A stretch of DNA of 64,000 bases, from positions 124,001 to 188,000 of the forward strand of contig JAGAUA010000020.1 of NCBI GenBank assembly GCA_017847885.1, written 5' to 3'. Of the stretch, positions 45,751-55,128 are shown piece after piece. Source of the stretch: Oscillospiraceae bacterium (GTDB lineage: Bacteria > Bacillota > Clostridia > Oscillospirales > Ruminococcaceae). The position numbers and the translations under genes are program-made. The notes under the pieces are model-generated. The model made no database searches, was not told the DNA's origin, and worked only from the letters and a program-made list of their open reading frames with translations. Each line of letters begins with the position of its first letter. Positions within the stretch are counted from its first letter, which is position 1.

Positions 45751-46698
45751 TTAAAGGAATTTATCAGCAAACCAAACATCCTTGACCGAAAACTCCCTGC
45801 CGTTGAGATATTCCAGACAGCCGCCGTCTGTGGCAAACGCAAATTTCAGCTTGTACGAATACAAAGCCTGCGTCTTTATTTTATATTCCTTATTTATCCG
45901 ATTTATGCCATATTTTCCGTCGCCAAGCAGGGGACAGCCTATATAAGCCATGTGGGCGCGTATCTGGTGGGTGCGGCCCGTGTCCAGCTTTACCTCAACA
46001 AGAGCAAGGCTGCCGTTTGATTTCAGCACCTCATATGTGGTGATTATGGTTTTGTTGGACGGGGTTTTCTTTCCCGTTACCCTGACGGTGTTTTCGTCGG
46101 AATTCTTTTCAAGATAGGCGGTAATCGTGTCCTTTTTTTTCGGCGGAACTCCTGCGGTTATACAAAGATAACGCTTTTCAAGCTCTCTGTCCTTGATTTT
46201 CTGATTAAGTATACGCAGCGACTCGGCATTTTTTGCCGCAATGACGATACCCCCCGTGTTCCTGTCAAGGCGGTTGCACAAGGCAGGCGCAAAGCTGTTC
46301 TCGCTTTCGGGGTCATACTCCCCCTTGTCGTAAAGGTAATGCTTTATTCTGTTGATGAGGGTATCGGCGGTGTTGCTGTCGTCCTCATGCACCACAAGCC
46401 CGTTCTTTTTGTCGATGAGAAGAATATTTTCGTCCTCATAGACTATGTCCAGCACCGCAGGCGCCGCAAGGAACTCGTTTTCCGCAGCCGTATCGAAAAA
46501 CTCGTCGTTGATATACATCTGCACCGTGTCCCCAACTTGGAGCCGCGAGGATATTTCCGCACGCTTTCCGTTCAGCTTGATACGCTTGTTCCGTATCGCC
46601 TTGTACATCATGCTCTGGGGAAGCCGCGGAACTGCTTTCTGTATAAATTTGTCAAGGCGCTGACCTGCATCGTTGGCATTTATTGCAAATTCTTTCAC
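45751..46698 (-). CDS. RluA-family pseudouridine synthase
   Basis: 315 aa; GTG start at 46698 with AAGGAA upstream. N-terminal S4 RNA-binding domain (AGQRLDKFIQKAVPRLPQSMMYKAIRNKRIKLNGKRA), catalytic motif NRLDRNTGGIVIAAKN with the essential Asp, and C-terminal LDTGRTHQIRAHMAYIGCPLLGDGKYG. Modifies uridines in 23S rRNA (RluC/D-like); the exact sites are not predictable. Confidence 0.93.
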   Translation of the reverse strand: MKEFAINANDAGQRLDKFIQKAVPRLPQSMMYKAIRNKRIKLNGKRAEISSRLQVGDTVQMYINDEFFDTAAENEFLAAPAVLDIVYEDENILLIDKKNGLVVHEDDSNTADTLINRIKHYLYDKGEYDPESENSFAPALCNRLDRNTGGIVIAAKNAESLRILNQKIKDRELEKRYLCITAGVPPKKKDTITAYLEKNSDENTVRVTGKKTPSNKTIITTYEVLKSNGSLALVEVKLDTGRTHQIRAHMAYIGCPLLGDGKYGINRINKEYKIKTQALYSYKLKFAFATDGGCLEYLNGREFSVKDVWFADKFL

Positions 46699-46861
46699 TA
46701 ATAACCATTCCTTATTTTGTATAAAATATGTTTAATTGCACTAATTATCATTATAACATAAATTTTTTTAAAAAACATCTTTTCAAACTAAATTTTTTGT
46801 AGTATAATAGAAGAAACGTTTGTTTTATAATTATTACCGCAAAAAAGGAATGACCGAAAAT

Positions 46862-47551
46862 ATGGAAAACAACAACGTCCATGAGGGACACCGCATAAGA
46901 ATGAGAAAGCGCTTCCGCGAGACGGGCTTCAATGGCTTTGAGGAGCATCAGATAATCGAGCTGCTGCTTTTCTATACCTGCCCCAGAAGGGATACCAACG
47001 GGCTTGCCCATGAGCTGATAAATAAGTTCGGCAGCATTTCGGGTGTCATGGACGCTTCATTTGAGGAGCTGACCGCGGTAAAGGGCGTTTCCGAGGCGAC
47101 GGCGACCCTTTTCAAGATAATCCCGAAGTTCCTGCCCGTGTACTACAACTCACGCTCCTGCGGACGGGTCTATGACGACAGCGACAAGCTGAAAGAGCTT
47201 TTCGAGCCGTACTTTGTGGGACTTACCCATGAGGAGTTCAGGCTTGCCTGCTTTGACAACAATCTGCGGCTGGTGTCGAATATACTGATAGACACGGGAA
47301 GTCCCTCGGGTGCACCCGTGAATATGAGGAAGCTTACCGAGGAGGTTTTCCGCGCAAAATCGGTGAATATCGCAATTGCACACAACCACCCGAAAGGCGT
47401 TCCCGTTCCGTCGGAAAGCGACATTTGCGCCACAAGAACAATAAGCACGACAATGCGCTCGCTGGGAGTAAAGCTGCTTGACCATATTATTGTGGGGGAG
47501 CTTTCAAGCGCTTCAATGCGCGACTGTGCGGTCATGAATATATTTGATTGA
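46862..47551 (+). CDS. radC: RadC-family (JAB/MPN domain) protein
   Basis: 229 aa; ATG 46862 is 11 nt after AAGGA, while an upstream ATG at 46850 touches it. N-terminal UPF0758 helix-hairpin region (GFEEHQIIELLLFYTCPRRDTNGLAHELINKFGSISGVMDA; VKGVSEATATLFK), C-terminal JAMM metalloprotease-like fold with intact HNHPKGVPVPSESD. Named for radiation sensitivity but of unclear role. Upstream of uvrB-uvrA on the same strand; TATAAT at 46803-46808 is a likely -10 box. Confidence 0.92.
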   Translation: MENNNVHEGHRIRMRKRFRETGFNGFEEHQIIELLLFYTCPRRDTNGLAHELINKFGSISGVMDASFEELTAVKGVSEATATLFKIIPKFLPVYYNSRSCGRVYDDSDKLKELFEPYFVGLTHEEFRLACFDNNLRLVSNILIDTGSPSGAPVNMRKLTEEVFRAKSVNIAIAHNHPKGVPVPSESDICATRTISTTMRSLGVKLLDHIIVGELSSASMRDCAVMNIFD

Positions 47552-47559
47552 GGAGGGAA

Positions 47560-47580
47560 GTTCGTTCGCGGCGAATGAAC
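47560..47580 (+). promoter_or_regulatory. hairpin between Shine-Dalgarno and start codon of uvrB
   Basis: AGGAGGG (47551-47557) is 30 nt before the uvrB ATG. The 8-bp stem GTTCGTTC / GAATGAAC (one G-T pair, loop GCGGC) lies in between; folding leaves about 9 nt of effective spacing. Confidence 0.6.
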
Positions 47581-47587
47581 GCTTGAT

Positions 47588-49576
47588 ATGGATAGATTTA
47601 AACTGGTTTCGGAGTACAAGCCCTCGGGCGACCAGCCCAAGGCTATCGACAAGCTTGTGGAGGGTCTCAACGGCGGTTTAAAGGAGCAGACCCTGCTTGG
47701 CGTAACAGGCTCGGGCAAGACCTTCACCATGGCGAACGTTATTGCACGGGTGAACCGTCCCACGCTTATTCTTGCCCACAACAAAATTCTTGCCGCACAG
47801 CTTTGCTCGGAGTTCAAGGAGTTCTTCCCCGAAAATGCGGTGGAATACTTTGTTTCCTACTATGATTATTACCAGCCCGAGGCGTATATACCCTCCACCG
47901 ACAGCTATATCGAAAAGGACTCCGCCATCAACGACGAGATAGACAAGCTTCGCCACTCGGCTACCCTTGCCCTTGCGGAGCGGCGCGATGTTATAATCGT
48001 TGCGTCGGTATCTTGCATCTACTCTCTCGGCTCGCCGATAGACTACCGCACCATGGTAATTTCTCTGCGGCAGGGCATGGAAATGTCCCGTGACGTTCTG
48101 CTTGCGCGGCTTGTGTCCATTCAGTATGAGCGGAACGACATAAATTTTGTCCGCAACAAATTCCGTGTAAGGGGAGATGTTGTGGAGATATTCCCGGCAG
48201 GCTCGTCCGAAAACGCCGTGAGGGTGGAATTTTTCGGGGACGAGATAGACCGCATTACAGAGTTCAAGGCGCTTACGGGAGAGGTCATTGCCACACTTGC
48301 CCACGTGGCGATATATCCTGCGTCACACTATGTTACCTCCAAGGAAAAGATACAGGAGGCTGTCGCCGAGATAGAGCAGGAGCTTGACGAGCGCGTGAAG
48401 TATTTCAAGGAACGGGATATGCTGGTCGAGGCGCAGAGGATTGCCCAGCGTACCATGTACGACATTGAAATGCTCCAAGAGATAGGCTTCTGCAAGGGTA
48501 TCGAGAACTATTCCCGTATACTTTCAAGGCGTGCGCCGGGAAGTATCCCCCACACGCTCCTTGACCACTTTCCCGAGGATTTTCTGCTTATCGTGGACGA
48601 GAGCCATGTTTCGCTGCCCCAGGTGCGCGCCATGAGTGCAGGCGACCGCGGCAGAAAGACGACCCTTATCGACTACGGCTTCCGACTTCCCTCGGCGTAT
48701 GACAACCGCCCACTTACCTTTGACGAGTTTTACGATAAGATAAATCAAGCGATATTTGTTTCCGCAACCCCAGGACCTATCGAGCGCGAAAAATCGGCAC
48801 AGATAGTGGAGCAGGTTATCCGTCCTACGGGACTTGTTGACCCCGAAATTATCGTCAAGCCAGTTGAGGGACAGATAGACGACCTGCTTCTTGAAATAAA
48901 TGCGCGGACGGCTAAAAACGAGCGCGTGCTGGTTACGACCCTTACCAAGAAAATGGCGGAGGACCTGACGGCATACCTTGAAAAAATGGGCGTAAAGGTG
49001 CGGTATCTGCACTACGACATTGACACGATAGAGCGTATGGAAATTATCCGCGACCTGCGTCTGGGCGAGTTTGACGTTCTTGTGGGAATAAACCTGCTGC
49101 GTGAGGGTCTTGACCTGCCCGAGGTATCCCTTGTGGCGATACTTGACGCGGACAAGGAGGGCTTCCTGCGCTCCGAAAGCTCCCTTATCCAGACCATAGG
49201 ACGTGCCGCGAGAAATGCAAACGGACAGGTAATCATGTACGCCGACTCGGTAACGAAGTCCATGGAAAACGCTATCATGGAGACCGAGCGCCGCCGCAAG
49301 CTGCAAATGGATTACAACGAGGAGCATGGTATCGTGCCCAAGACTATCATCAAGGACATTCGGGACGTTATCGAGATATCCACAAAGGCGGAGACCGACG
49401 AAAAGACCTCCAAGGCAAAGCAGAAGCGGCTTACTCCCGAGGAGCGTGAGGCGATGATAAAGAAGCTTACCGAGGAGATGAAGAACGCGGCTAAGATACT
49501 TGAATTCGAGCACGCGGCATACCTGCGTGACAAGATAAACGAATTGAAGGGAACTTCGAACAAGGGAAAAAAGTAA
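47588..49576 (+). CDS. uvrB: excinuclease ABC subunit B
   Basis: 662 aa. Damage-verifying helicase-like subunit of nucleotide excision repair. Walker [16 protein letters not shown], beta-hairpin [16 protein letters not shown] box [12 protein letters not shown], helicase motifs [38 protein letters not shown] and QTIGRAARN, and the C-terminal UVR motif ([22 protein letters not shown]) that binds UvrC. 18 bp upstream of uvrA. Confidence 0.97.
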   Translation: MDRFKLVSEYKPSGDQPKAIDKLVEGLNGGLKEQTLLGVTGSGKTFTMANVIARVNRPTLILAHNKILAAQLCSEFKEFFPENAVEYFVSYYDYYQPEAYIPSTDSYIEKDSAINDEIDKLRHSATLALAERRDVIIVASVSCIYSLGSPIDYRTMVISLRQGMEMSRDVLLARLVSIQYERNDINFVRNKFRVRGDVVEIFPAGSSENAVRVEFFGDEIDRITEFKALTGEVIATLAHVAIYPASHYVTSKEKIQEAVAEIEQELDERVKYFKERDMLVEAQRIAQRTMYDIEMLQEIGFCKGIENYSRILSRRAPGSIPHTLLDHFPEDFLLIVDESHVSLPQVRAMSAGDRGRKTTLIDYGFRLPSAYDNRPLTFDEFYDKINQAIFVSATPGPIEREKSAQIVEQVIRPTGLVDPEIIVKPVEGQIDDLLLEINARTAKNERVLVTTLTKKMAEDLTAYLEKMGVKVRYLHYDIDTIERMEIIRDLRLGEFDVLVGINLLREGLDLPEVSLVAILDADKEGFLRSESSLIQTIGRAARNANGQVIMYADSVTKSMENAIMETERRRKLQMDYNEEHGIVPKTIIKDIRDVIEISTKAETDEKTSKAKQKRLTPEEREAMIKKLTEEMKNAAKILEFEHAAYLRDKINELKGTSNKGKK

Positions 49577-49594
49577 TTCGAAAGGATAATCAAA

Positions 49595-52423
49595 ATGGCA
49601 AAGGATAAAATCATCATAAAAGGCGCACGGGAGCATAATCTGAAAAATATCGACATTGAGCTGCCCCGTGACAAGCTTATCGTTATGACGGGTCTGTCGG
49701 GGTCGGGAAAGTCCTCACTTGCTTTCGACACCATTTACGCGGACGGTCAGAGACGGTATATGGAGAGCCTTTCCTCCTACGCGAGAATGTTTCTCGGTCA
49801 GATGGAAAAGCCCGATGTTGACAGCATTGAGGGGCTTTCCCCCGCAATTTCAATCGACCAGAAAACCACGTCAAAAAACCCACGTTCAACGGTGGGTACG
49901 GTCACGGAAATTTACGACTATCTCCGTTTGCTTTACGCAAGGATAGGCATACCCCACTGTCCCGTGTGCGGACGTGAGATAAAGCAGCAGACCGTTGACC
50001 AAATCGCAGACCGTATCATGGAGCTGCCCGAGGGGACGAAGATACAGCTTCTTGCGCCTGTTATAAGAGGGCGCAAGGGCGAGCATACCAAGGAGATAGA
50101 GCACGCGCGGAAGTCGGGATATGTGCGTATCCGCGCGGACGGGATAATATATGATGTTTCCGAGGAAATAAAGCTTGAAAAAAACAAGAAGCACGATATC
50201 GAAATAGTCATTGACCGCCTTGTGATAAAGGAGGGAATAGCTTCCCGTCTCACCGACAGCATCGAGACCGTTTTTTCCATTTCGGGGGGACTGCTGATAG
50301 TCGATGTCATTGACGGCGAGGAAATGCTTTTTTCCCAGAATTATGCCTGCCCCGAGCATAACGTTTCCATTGAGGAGCTTTCTCCGAGAATGTTTTCCTT
50401 CAACAACCCATTTGGCGCTTGCGGAAAGTGTACGGGTCTCGGCGTGTTCCGAAAAGTCGACCCCGACCTGATAATCCCCAACAAGGAGCTGTCCATAAGG
50501 CAGGGCGCTATAAAGGCAATGGGCTGGGCGACTACCGATGAAAGCTCTATCGCGATGATGTATTTCAAGGGCATTGCACAGTTTTACGGAGTATCGCTGG
50601 ATACCCCCGTAAAGGACCTGCCCGAGGAGGTCATCGACGCGATAATGTACGGCACAAACGGCGTGAAGCTGAAGCTGCACCGCTCCACGGAGTACGGCGG
50701 AGGGGTCTATTACCAGCCCTTTGAGGGAATTATCCCCAACATGGAAAGGCGCTACCGTGAGACCAACTCCGAGTTCAGCAAGGACGAGATAGAGCAGTGC
50801 ATGACGGAAAGCCCATGCCCCGACTGCCACGGTCAGAGGCTTAAAAAGGAAAGCCTTTCCGTGACCGTGGGCGGCAAAAATATCTCCGAGCTTTGCGATA
50901 TGTCGGTGGTGGACTGCATAAATTTCATAAGCGGTCTGGAGCTTTCCGAGCGCGAAAAAATGATAAGCGGACAGATCGTCAAGGAGATAAACTCGCGCCT
51001 TGGCTTCCTGCAAAGCGTGGGTCTGGAGTATCTCACACTTTCACGTTCGGCAGGCACTCTCAGCGGCGGTGAAAGCCAGCGTATACGCCTTGCGACACAG
51101 ATAGGCTCGTCCCTTATGGGCGTGCTGTATATCCTTGACGAGCCGTCCATAGGTCTGCACCAGCGCGACAACGACAAGCTTATCGCAACGCTGAAAAATC
51201 TCCGCGACATCGGCAACACCCTTATCGTTGTTGAGCATGACGAGGATACCATGTACAGCGCGGATTACATCGTGGATATAGGTCCTTATGCAGGTGTGAA
51301 CGGCGGCGAGGTGGTCTGCGCAGGAACGGTGGAGGACATAAAGGCCTGCGAGCGCTCCATTACGGGTCAGTACCTCAGCGGAAAGCGGTTTATTCCCGTG
51401 CCCGAGGTGCGCAGGAAGGGCAACGGGCTTACCCTTGATATTATCGGTGCGACCGAGCATAACCTGAAAAACATAAACGTGTCGATACCTCTCGGCACGT
51501 TCACCTGCGTAACGGGCGTTTCCGGCTCGGGAAAATCCTCACTTGTCAACGAGATAATCTACAAAAATCTTGCAGGAAAGCTGAACCGTGCAAAGATACG
51601 TCCCGGCAAATTCAAGCGCATGGACGGCATTGAAAATCTGGACAAGGTCATCAACATCGACCAGTCACCCATTGGCAGGACGCCGCGCTCAAATCCTGCA
51701 ACATACACGGGACTTTTCACCGATATCCGCGAGCTTTTTGCAGAGACAAACGAAGCAAAGATGAAGGGTTACACAAGCGGAAGATTTTCCTTCAACACCA
51801 AGGGCGGACGCTGCGAAGCCTGCGAGGGCGACGGCATAATCAAGATAGAAATGCACTTCCTGCCCGATATTTACGTGCCCTGCGAGGTCTGCAAGGGACA
51901 CCGCTACAACCGCGAGACCCTGGATATCCACTACAAGGGCAAGTCCATTTACGACGTGCTGGAAATGACCGTTGACGAGGGCGTGGAGTTTTTTGCAAAT
52001 ATCCCGAAGCTTGCGCGGAAGCTGAAAACCTTGCAGGACGTGGGTCTGGGGTATATCAAGATAGGTCAGCCTGCAACGACCCTTTCGGGCGGCGAGGCGC
52101 AGAGAGTCAAGCTTGCAACGGAGCTTTCAAAGCGCTCAACGGGCAAGACGATATACATTCTGGACGAGCCTACCACGGGTCTGCACACCGCGGACGTACA
52201 CAAGCTGACGGGCATTTTGCAGAAGCTTGTGGACAGCGGAAATACGGTGCTTGTTATCGAGCATAACCTTGACGTGATAAAGAGCGCGGACCACCTCATT
52301 GACCTTGGTCCCGAGGGCGGCGACAAGGGCGGCACTATTGTGAAGTGCGGCACTCCCGAGGAGATAGCGAAGTGTAAGGAGTCTTACACGGGGCAGTATC
52401 TGAAAAAGCTGCTGAAAAAATAA
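49595..52423 (+). CDS. uvrA: excinuclease ABC subunit A
   Basis: 942 aa. Two ABC ATPase modules: Walker [11 protein letters not shown] (about 32-41) and [10 protein letters not shown] (about 640); signatures [14 protein letters not shown] and [14 protein letters not shown]; zinc-finger pairs [25 protein letters not shown] and CEVCKGHRY. Recognises bulky DNA lesions and loads UvrB. A palindromic-repeat cluster and a strong terminator follow. Confidence 0.97.
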   Translation: MAKDKIIIKGAREHNLKNIDIELPRDKLIVMTGLSGSGKSSLAFDTIYADGQRRYMESLSSYARMFLGQMEKPDVDSIEGLSPAISIDQKTTSKNPRSTVGTVTEIYDYLRLLYARIGIPHCPVCGREIKQQTVDQIADRIMELPEGTKIQLLAPVIRGRKGEHTKEIEHARKSGYVRIRADGIIYDVSEEIKLEKNKKHDIEIVIDRLVIKEGIASRLTDSIETVFSISGGLLIVDVIDGEEMLFSQNYACPEHNVSIEELSPRMFSFNNPFGACGKCTGLGVFRKVDPDLIIPNKELSIRQGAIKAMGWATTDESSIAMMYFKGIAQFYGVSLDTPVKDLPEEVIDAIMYGTNGVKLKLHRSTEYGGGVYYQPFEGIIPNMERRYRETNSEFSKDEIEQCMTESPCPDCHGQRLKKESLSVTVGGKNISELCDMSVVDCINFISGLELSEREKMISGQIVKEINSRLGFLQSVGLEYLTLSRSAGTLSGGESQRIRLATQIGSSLMGVLYILDEPSIGLHQRDNDKLIATLKNLRDIGNTLIVVEHDEDTMYSADYIVDIGPYAGVNGGEVVCAGTVEDIKACERSITGQYLSGKRFIPVPEVRRKGNGLTLDIIGATEHNLKNINVSIPLGTFTCVTGVSGSGKSSLVNEIIYKNLAGKLNRAKIRPGKFKRMDGIENLDKVINIDQSPIGRTPRSNPATYTGLFTDIRELFAETNEAKMKGYTSGRFSFNTKGGRCEACEGDGIIKIEMHFLPDIYVPCEVCKGHRYNRETLDIHYKGKSIYDVLEMTVDEGVEFFANIPKLARKLKTLQDVGLGYIKIGQPATTLSGGEAQRVKLATELSKRSTGKTIYILDEPTTGLHTADVHKLTGILQKLVDSGNTVLVIEHNLDVIKSADHLIDLGPEGGDKGGTIVKCGTPEEIAKCKESYTGQYLKKLLKK

Positions 52424-52445
52424 TGTGTAAATGCGTAATTATACA

Positions 52446-52513
52446 GTAGGGGCGGCTATCAGCCGCCCGAAAAAAATATGACTGTGTTACGGGCGGATAA
52501 TATCCGCCCCTAC
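52446..52513. repeat. palindromic repeat pair (GTAGGGGCGG family)
   Basis: Two inverted units, GTAGGGGCGGCTATCAGCCG... and its near-complement ending ...CCGCCCCTAC, separated by about 20 bp. Same composition as 28285-28356 in the other orientation. Confidence 0.85.
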
Positions 52514-52538
52514 AAAATGGTTAAAAAGTCATTTCAAG

Positions 52539-52570
52539 GTAGGGGACGGTTTTCCTGTCCCGTTAACGTT
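52539..52570. repeat. palindromic repeat, GTAGGGGACGG variant
   Basis: GTAGGGGACGG, a short AT-rich centre, then CTGTCCCGTTAACG. A matching unit in the opposite orientation lies at 55083-55110. Confidence 0.75.
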
Positions 52571-52585
52571 TTTTGTCGACACAAT

Positions 52586-52622
52586 AAGCCTGAGAAGCAG
52601 AATTGCTTTTCAGGCTTTTTTA
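52586..52622 (+). terminator. rho-independent terminator
   Basis: AAGCCTGAGAAGC / GCTTTTCAGGCTT stem (52586-52598, 52605-52617) then a T run; ends the uvrBA transcript. Confidence 0.85.
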
Positions 52623-52641
52623 ATTTGGGGGATAAATAAAT

Positions 52642-52673
52642 AATTCCGCATTACGCATTACGAATTCCGCATT
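52642..52673. repeat. AATGCGGAATTC-type intergenic repeat (inverted copy)
   Basis: AATTCCGCATTACGCATTAC followed by GAATTCCGCATT; related in the opposite sense to 38471-38503. It abuts the stop of the phosphoesterase gene. Confidence 0.6.
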
Positions 52674-52675
52674 GA

Positions 52676-53158
52676 TCAAAACCCTACATCAATAATGTTC
52701 AGAAAAATGCCGTTTTCCGTCACGTCCACAAAGGCGTAGGACGGCTTGTTTCCGTCTCTCGGAAAGGCGCAGCTTCCCGGATTAAGAATGTCGATACCGT
52801 CCTCAAGGGCAAGATAACGCTCGTGGGTATGCCCGAAAAATACCGCGCTGCAGCCGTTATCCCGTGCAATTGAACGGATAAGCTCCGTGCCGCCCTTTAC
52901 GCCGTACCTATGCCCGTGGGTGCAGAAAATTCTCGCTTTTCCCCACTCGATTATCTGAAAGTCGGGGGAGTCTTTGCCGAAATCGCAGTTGCCCCGAACG
53001 CTTCTCAAATCTATGTCGGGGTACTTCATTCTCATCTCGGATATCTCACGTTCCCCGTCACCGAGGTGGACGAACATATCCGCCTCGGGATTTGCACGAA
53101 TAATTTTTTCAACCTGCACGCTTTGCCCGTGAGAGTCGGACATGACAATTATTCTCAC
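52676..53158 (-). CDS. YfcE/MJ0936-type metallophosphoesterase
   Basis: About 160 aa. GTG at 53158 sits 11 nt after GAAAGG; a GTG at 53167 is only 2 nt away from it. Calcineurin-like motifs: VMSDSHGQ, VHLGDGEREI, VRGNCDF, FCTHGHRYG and FFGHTHERYL. A small phosphodiesterase of unknown physiological substrate. An inverted repeat TTACAGC/GCTGTAA (53196-53202, 53216-53222) spans its TATAAT-like -10 (53204-53209). Confidence 0.9.
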   Translation of the reverse strand: MRIIVMSDSHGQSVQVEKIIRANPEADMFVHLGDGEREISEMRMKYPDIDLRSVRGNCDFGKDSPDFQIIEWGKARIFCTHGHRYGVKGGTELIRSIARDNGCSAVFFGHTHERYLALEDGIDILNPGSCAFPRDGNKPSYAFVDVTENGIFLNIIDVGF

Positions 53159-53263
53159 AAATTTCACTGCCTTTCATATAATGGTATAGTTCTGTTTACA
53201 GCTATTATAACATATGCTGTAAGAGAATAAAAGAGCTGAACTTAATTTTACGGAGGTTTTTTT

Positions 53264-53515
53264 ATGGCTAATCTTAACATGGACCCCAAACAAATGGACC
53301 AGCTTCTGGACATTGTCAGCGTTAAGCTGGGCGTATCCGCGTCAAAGCTGAAACAGGAGCTTCAGCAGGGAAAATTCGACTCGGCGTTAAACAACATGAA
53401 GTCTGACGAGGCGGCAACCTTCAACAAAATTGTACGCAGCCCTCAGATGCTGGAAAAATTCATGTCCACACCTCAGGCTCAGGCTCTTTACAAAAAGCTT
53501 ACGGAAGGAAAATAA
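53264..53515 (+). CDS. small helical protein, 83 aa, first gene of the bofA operon
   Basis: ATG 53264 after GGAGG. Entirely helical and polar: MDPKQMDQLLDIVSVKLGVSASKLKQELQQGKFDSAL, then SPQMLEKFMSTPQAQALYKKLTEGK. No signal or membrane segment. I do not recognise the family. It starts a same-strand run of five genes ending in yaaL-bofA homologues, suggesting a role linked to sporulation or cell differentiation; this is inference from context. Confidence 0.78.
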   Translation: MANLNMDPKQMDQLLDIVSVKLGVSASKLKQELQQGKFDSALNNMKSDEAATFNKIVRSPQMLEKFMSTPQAQALYKKLTEGK

Positions 53516-53553
53516 CATACCTTTTTTACCTTTGAACATAAAAGAAACGGGCG

Positions 53554-53934
53554 GTGAGCATTCTGGACGATATTGCCGAAAAAATTCAATCTCTTCTGTC
53601 CGACGAGGAGAGCATGAAGCAGATACAGGAGCTTGCCGCCATGTTTTCTTCGGGAGGAAGCACGGGCGAAAACGGCTCCGCGCCTGCTGCGGAGGACGCT
53701 CAAAGCGGTCAGGGCGGAGGCTTGCCCGATTTTAACCCTCTTGCCATAATGCAGCTTATCGGCGCAGCTTCGGCTCAGGACAAAAACTGCGACCTGCTCA
53801 TGGCGCTGAGACCGCACCTTTCCCCCGAAAAGCAGCAAAAGCTTGACAAGGCAGTCAAGCTTTTGAAGCTGTACAATATCTTTATTACCATGCGTGAAAA
53901 CGGTATGCTGAACGACTTTGAAAAAATGCTTTAG
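53554..53934 (+). CDS. hypothetical helical protein, 126 aa
   Basis: GTG start at 53554 (weak ribosome site). Two helical ends (LDDIAEKIQSLLSDEESMKQIQELAAMF; KQQKLDKAVKLLKLYNIFITMRENGMLNDFEKML) flank a Gly/Ser/Ala-rich linker (SSGGSTGENGSAPAAEDAQS). Soluble. Not recognised. Part of the five-gene run ending in bofA. Confidence 0.75.
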   Translation: MSILDDIAEKIQSLLSDEESMKQIQELAAMFSSGGSTGENGSAPAAEDAQSGQGGGLPDFNPLAIMQLIGAASAQDKNCDLLMALRPHLSPEKQQKLDKAVKLLKLYNIFITMRENGMLNDFEKML

Positions 53935-53945
53935 GGGGTGTCCCT

Positions 53946-54443
53946 GTGAACGATGACGGTATTCTTGAAGCAGAAAGGCGCGTAAGGGAGATGAACAACA
54001 TGACGCGGCAGTATTCCATGCAGGGCAACAGATTTTTGCAGAATATGCAAAATATGCAGAACTCGCAGAATGGGCAGAATACGCAAAGCACGCAAAATCA
54101 GCAGAATATGCAGGGTATACATAATACGCTAAAGCCCCGTTTCGAGCCTGCCCCAAACAGCCGCGTTATGCAGGAAAACCGTACATTTCGCGGAAACGGT
54201 GCGCCGCGGTTTGAAACGGGAAATCAGCAGAAGCAGGGTGCGCAGAACCATGCCCCAAACCGCGAAAGCAAGCCCGACAGACAGACGCCCGTGCAGCAAA
54301 GTGATACGCGGCAGACAGGCTTTGACCTGTCAAAATTTAATCTTGACAGCGAAAAGCTGATGATAATCGCGCTTATGTATCTTTTGATAAAGGAAAAGGC
54401 GGATATCAAGCTGGTGCTTGCACTGGGGTATCTGCTGTTTTAG
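53946..54443 (+). CDS. Gln/Asn/Met-rich hypothetical protein, 165 aa
   Basis: Starts 11 bp after the previous stop. Residues about 28-57 are a tandem QNM/QNS/QNT-type repeat built from CAG-AAT-ATG-like codons, followed by a long disordered polar region, and a conserved-looking hydrophobic C-terminal helix pair (FDLSKFNLDSEKLMIIALMYLLIKEKADIKLVLALGYLLF). The end could insert in membrane or pack against a partner. Not recognised; the repeat tract may vary in length between strains. Confidence 0.72.
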   Translation: MNDDGILEAERRVREMNNMTRQYSMQGNRFLQNMQNMQNSQNGQNTQSTQNQQNMQGIHNTLKPRFEPAPNSRVMQENRTFRGNGAPRFETGNQQKQGAQNHAPNRESKPDRQTPVQQSDTRQTGFDLSKFNLDSEKLMIIALMYLLIKEKADIKLVLALGYLLF

Positions 54444-54455
54444 GAGGGACGGCTG

Positions 54456-54704
54456 ATGAAGCTTTTTAACATAAAAAAAGCCGCAGACGAGGCGGAGGAG
54501 GACTTCCGCCGCAGGCTTTTCGAGGATATTGATTTTGTTACCGAGCGGCTCAGGCAGATACGGGAAAGCTATGACATGACCGCCGAGCCGGAGCTTGTGG
54601 ACGCGCTTATTTACGAGGAGCTTGCCATGAAGGCGCGGCTGGATTTTCTGATACGAACAGCAAAGGAGAGGAAAATAACATGCAGGATAGCATTGTCGGA
54701 ATAG
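54456..54704 (+). CDS. YaaL-like (DUF2508) protein, 82 aa
   Basis: Helical protein starting MKLFNIKKAADEAEEDFRRR and including ALIYEELAMKARLDFLIRTAKERK, which matches the K/A-x-x-K/A-x-x-F-L-x-x-A-K-x-R end of the YaaL family. In Bacillus yaaL lies directly before bofA, as here. Its last codons overlap the bofA-like start by 25 bp. Function unknown. Confidence 0.78.
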   Translation: MKLFNIKKAADEAEEDFRRRLFEDIDFVTERLRQIRESYDMTAEPELVDALIYEELAMKARLDFLIRTAKERKITCRIALSE

Positions 54705-54970
54705 CAGGGCTTTCTCTGCCCGAAATGATTTTTTACGGCGCACTTGCCCTATGCGCGCTTGTTATGGCAATTCACTATATGCGCTCGGAAAAGCCTGTAA
54801 AGACCGCGCTTTGGGGTATGCTGACCGGAGCGGCGGCGCTTATTGCGGTGCATTTTTTCGGCGGAAAGATAGGACTTGCCCTGCCCCTTAACGGGTTTAC
54901 CTCGTTTGTGGCGGTAACTCTCGGCGCGCCGGGAGTTGCGTTTATGAGCATAATAGAGCTTATCATGTGA
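54680..54970 (+). CDS. bofA: BofA-family protein (pro-sigma-K processing inhibitor type)
   Basis: 96 aa, about three hydrophobic segments (MIFYGALALCALVMAIHYM; ALWGMLTGAAALIAVHFFGG; NGFTSFVAVTLGAPGVAFMSIIELIM). The C-terminal LPLNGFTSFVAVTLGAPGVA is the BofA signature (N-x-x-T-x-x-x-x-x-x-L-G-x-P-G). BofA restrains the SpoIVFB protease in the mother cell. ATG 54680 has GAGAGG upstream. Confidence 0.88.
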   Translation: MQDSIVGIAGLSLPEMIFYGALALCALVMAIHYMRSEKPVKTALWGMLTGAAALIAVHFFGGKIGLALPLNGFTSFVAVTLGAPGVAFMSIIELIM

Positions 54971-55000
54971 AAATAATTTAGTGAATAGTGAATAGTTTTT

Positions 55001-55026
55001 GTAGGGGCGGATTCCATATCCGCCCG
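55001..55026. repeat. palindromic repeat unit (GTAGGGGCGG family)
   Basis: Single unit GTAGGGGCGGATTCCATATC with closing CGCCCG; same family as 28285-28356 and 52446-52513. Confidence 0.8.
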
Positions 55027-55034
55027 AAAAAATT

Positions 55035-55061
55035 GAGACCTTCGGAAAAACCGAAAGTCTC
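55035..55061 (-). terminator. rho-independent terminator of htpG
   Basis: Minus strand: GAGACTTTCGG / CCGAAGGTCTC stem (one mismatch), followed by AATTTTTT. Confidence 0.75.
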
Positions 55062-55082
55062 AAAGCTTTGACAAAAATGAAA

Positions 55083-55110
55083 TTAACGGGACGGGAGACC
55101 CGTCCCCTAC
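55083..55110. repeat. palindromic repeat, GTAGGGGACGG variant (inverted)
   Basis: TTAACGGGACGGGAGACCCG then TCCCCTAC; inverse of the 52539-52570 unit. Confidence 0.78.
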
Positions 55111-55128
55111 GATAATAGGACGGCGCTG

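Noticed and set aside
54028-54116. CAG-AAT-ATG-type tandem repeat as a CRISPR or satellite
   Set aside because: It is an in-frame coding repeat inside the QN-rich protein, with short degenerate units and no spacers.
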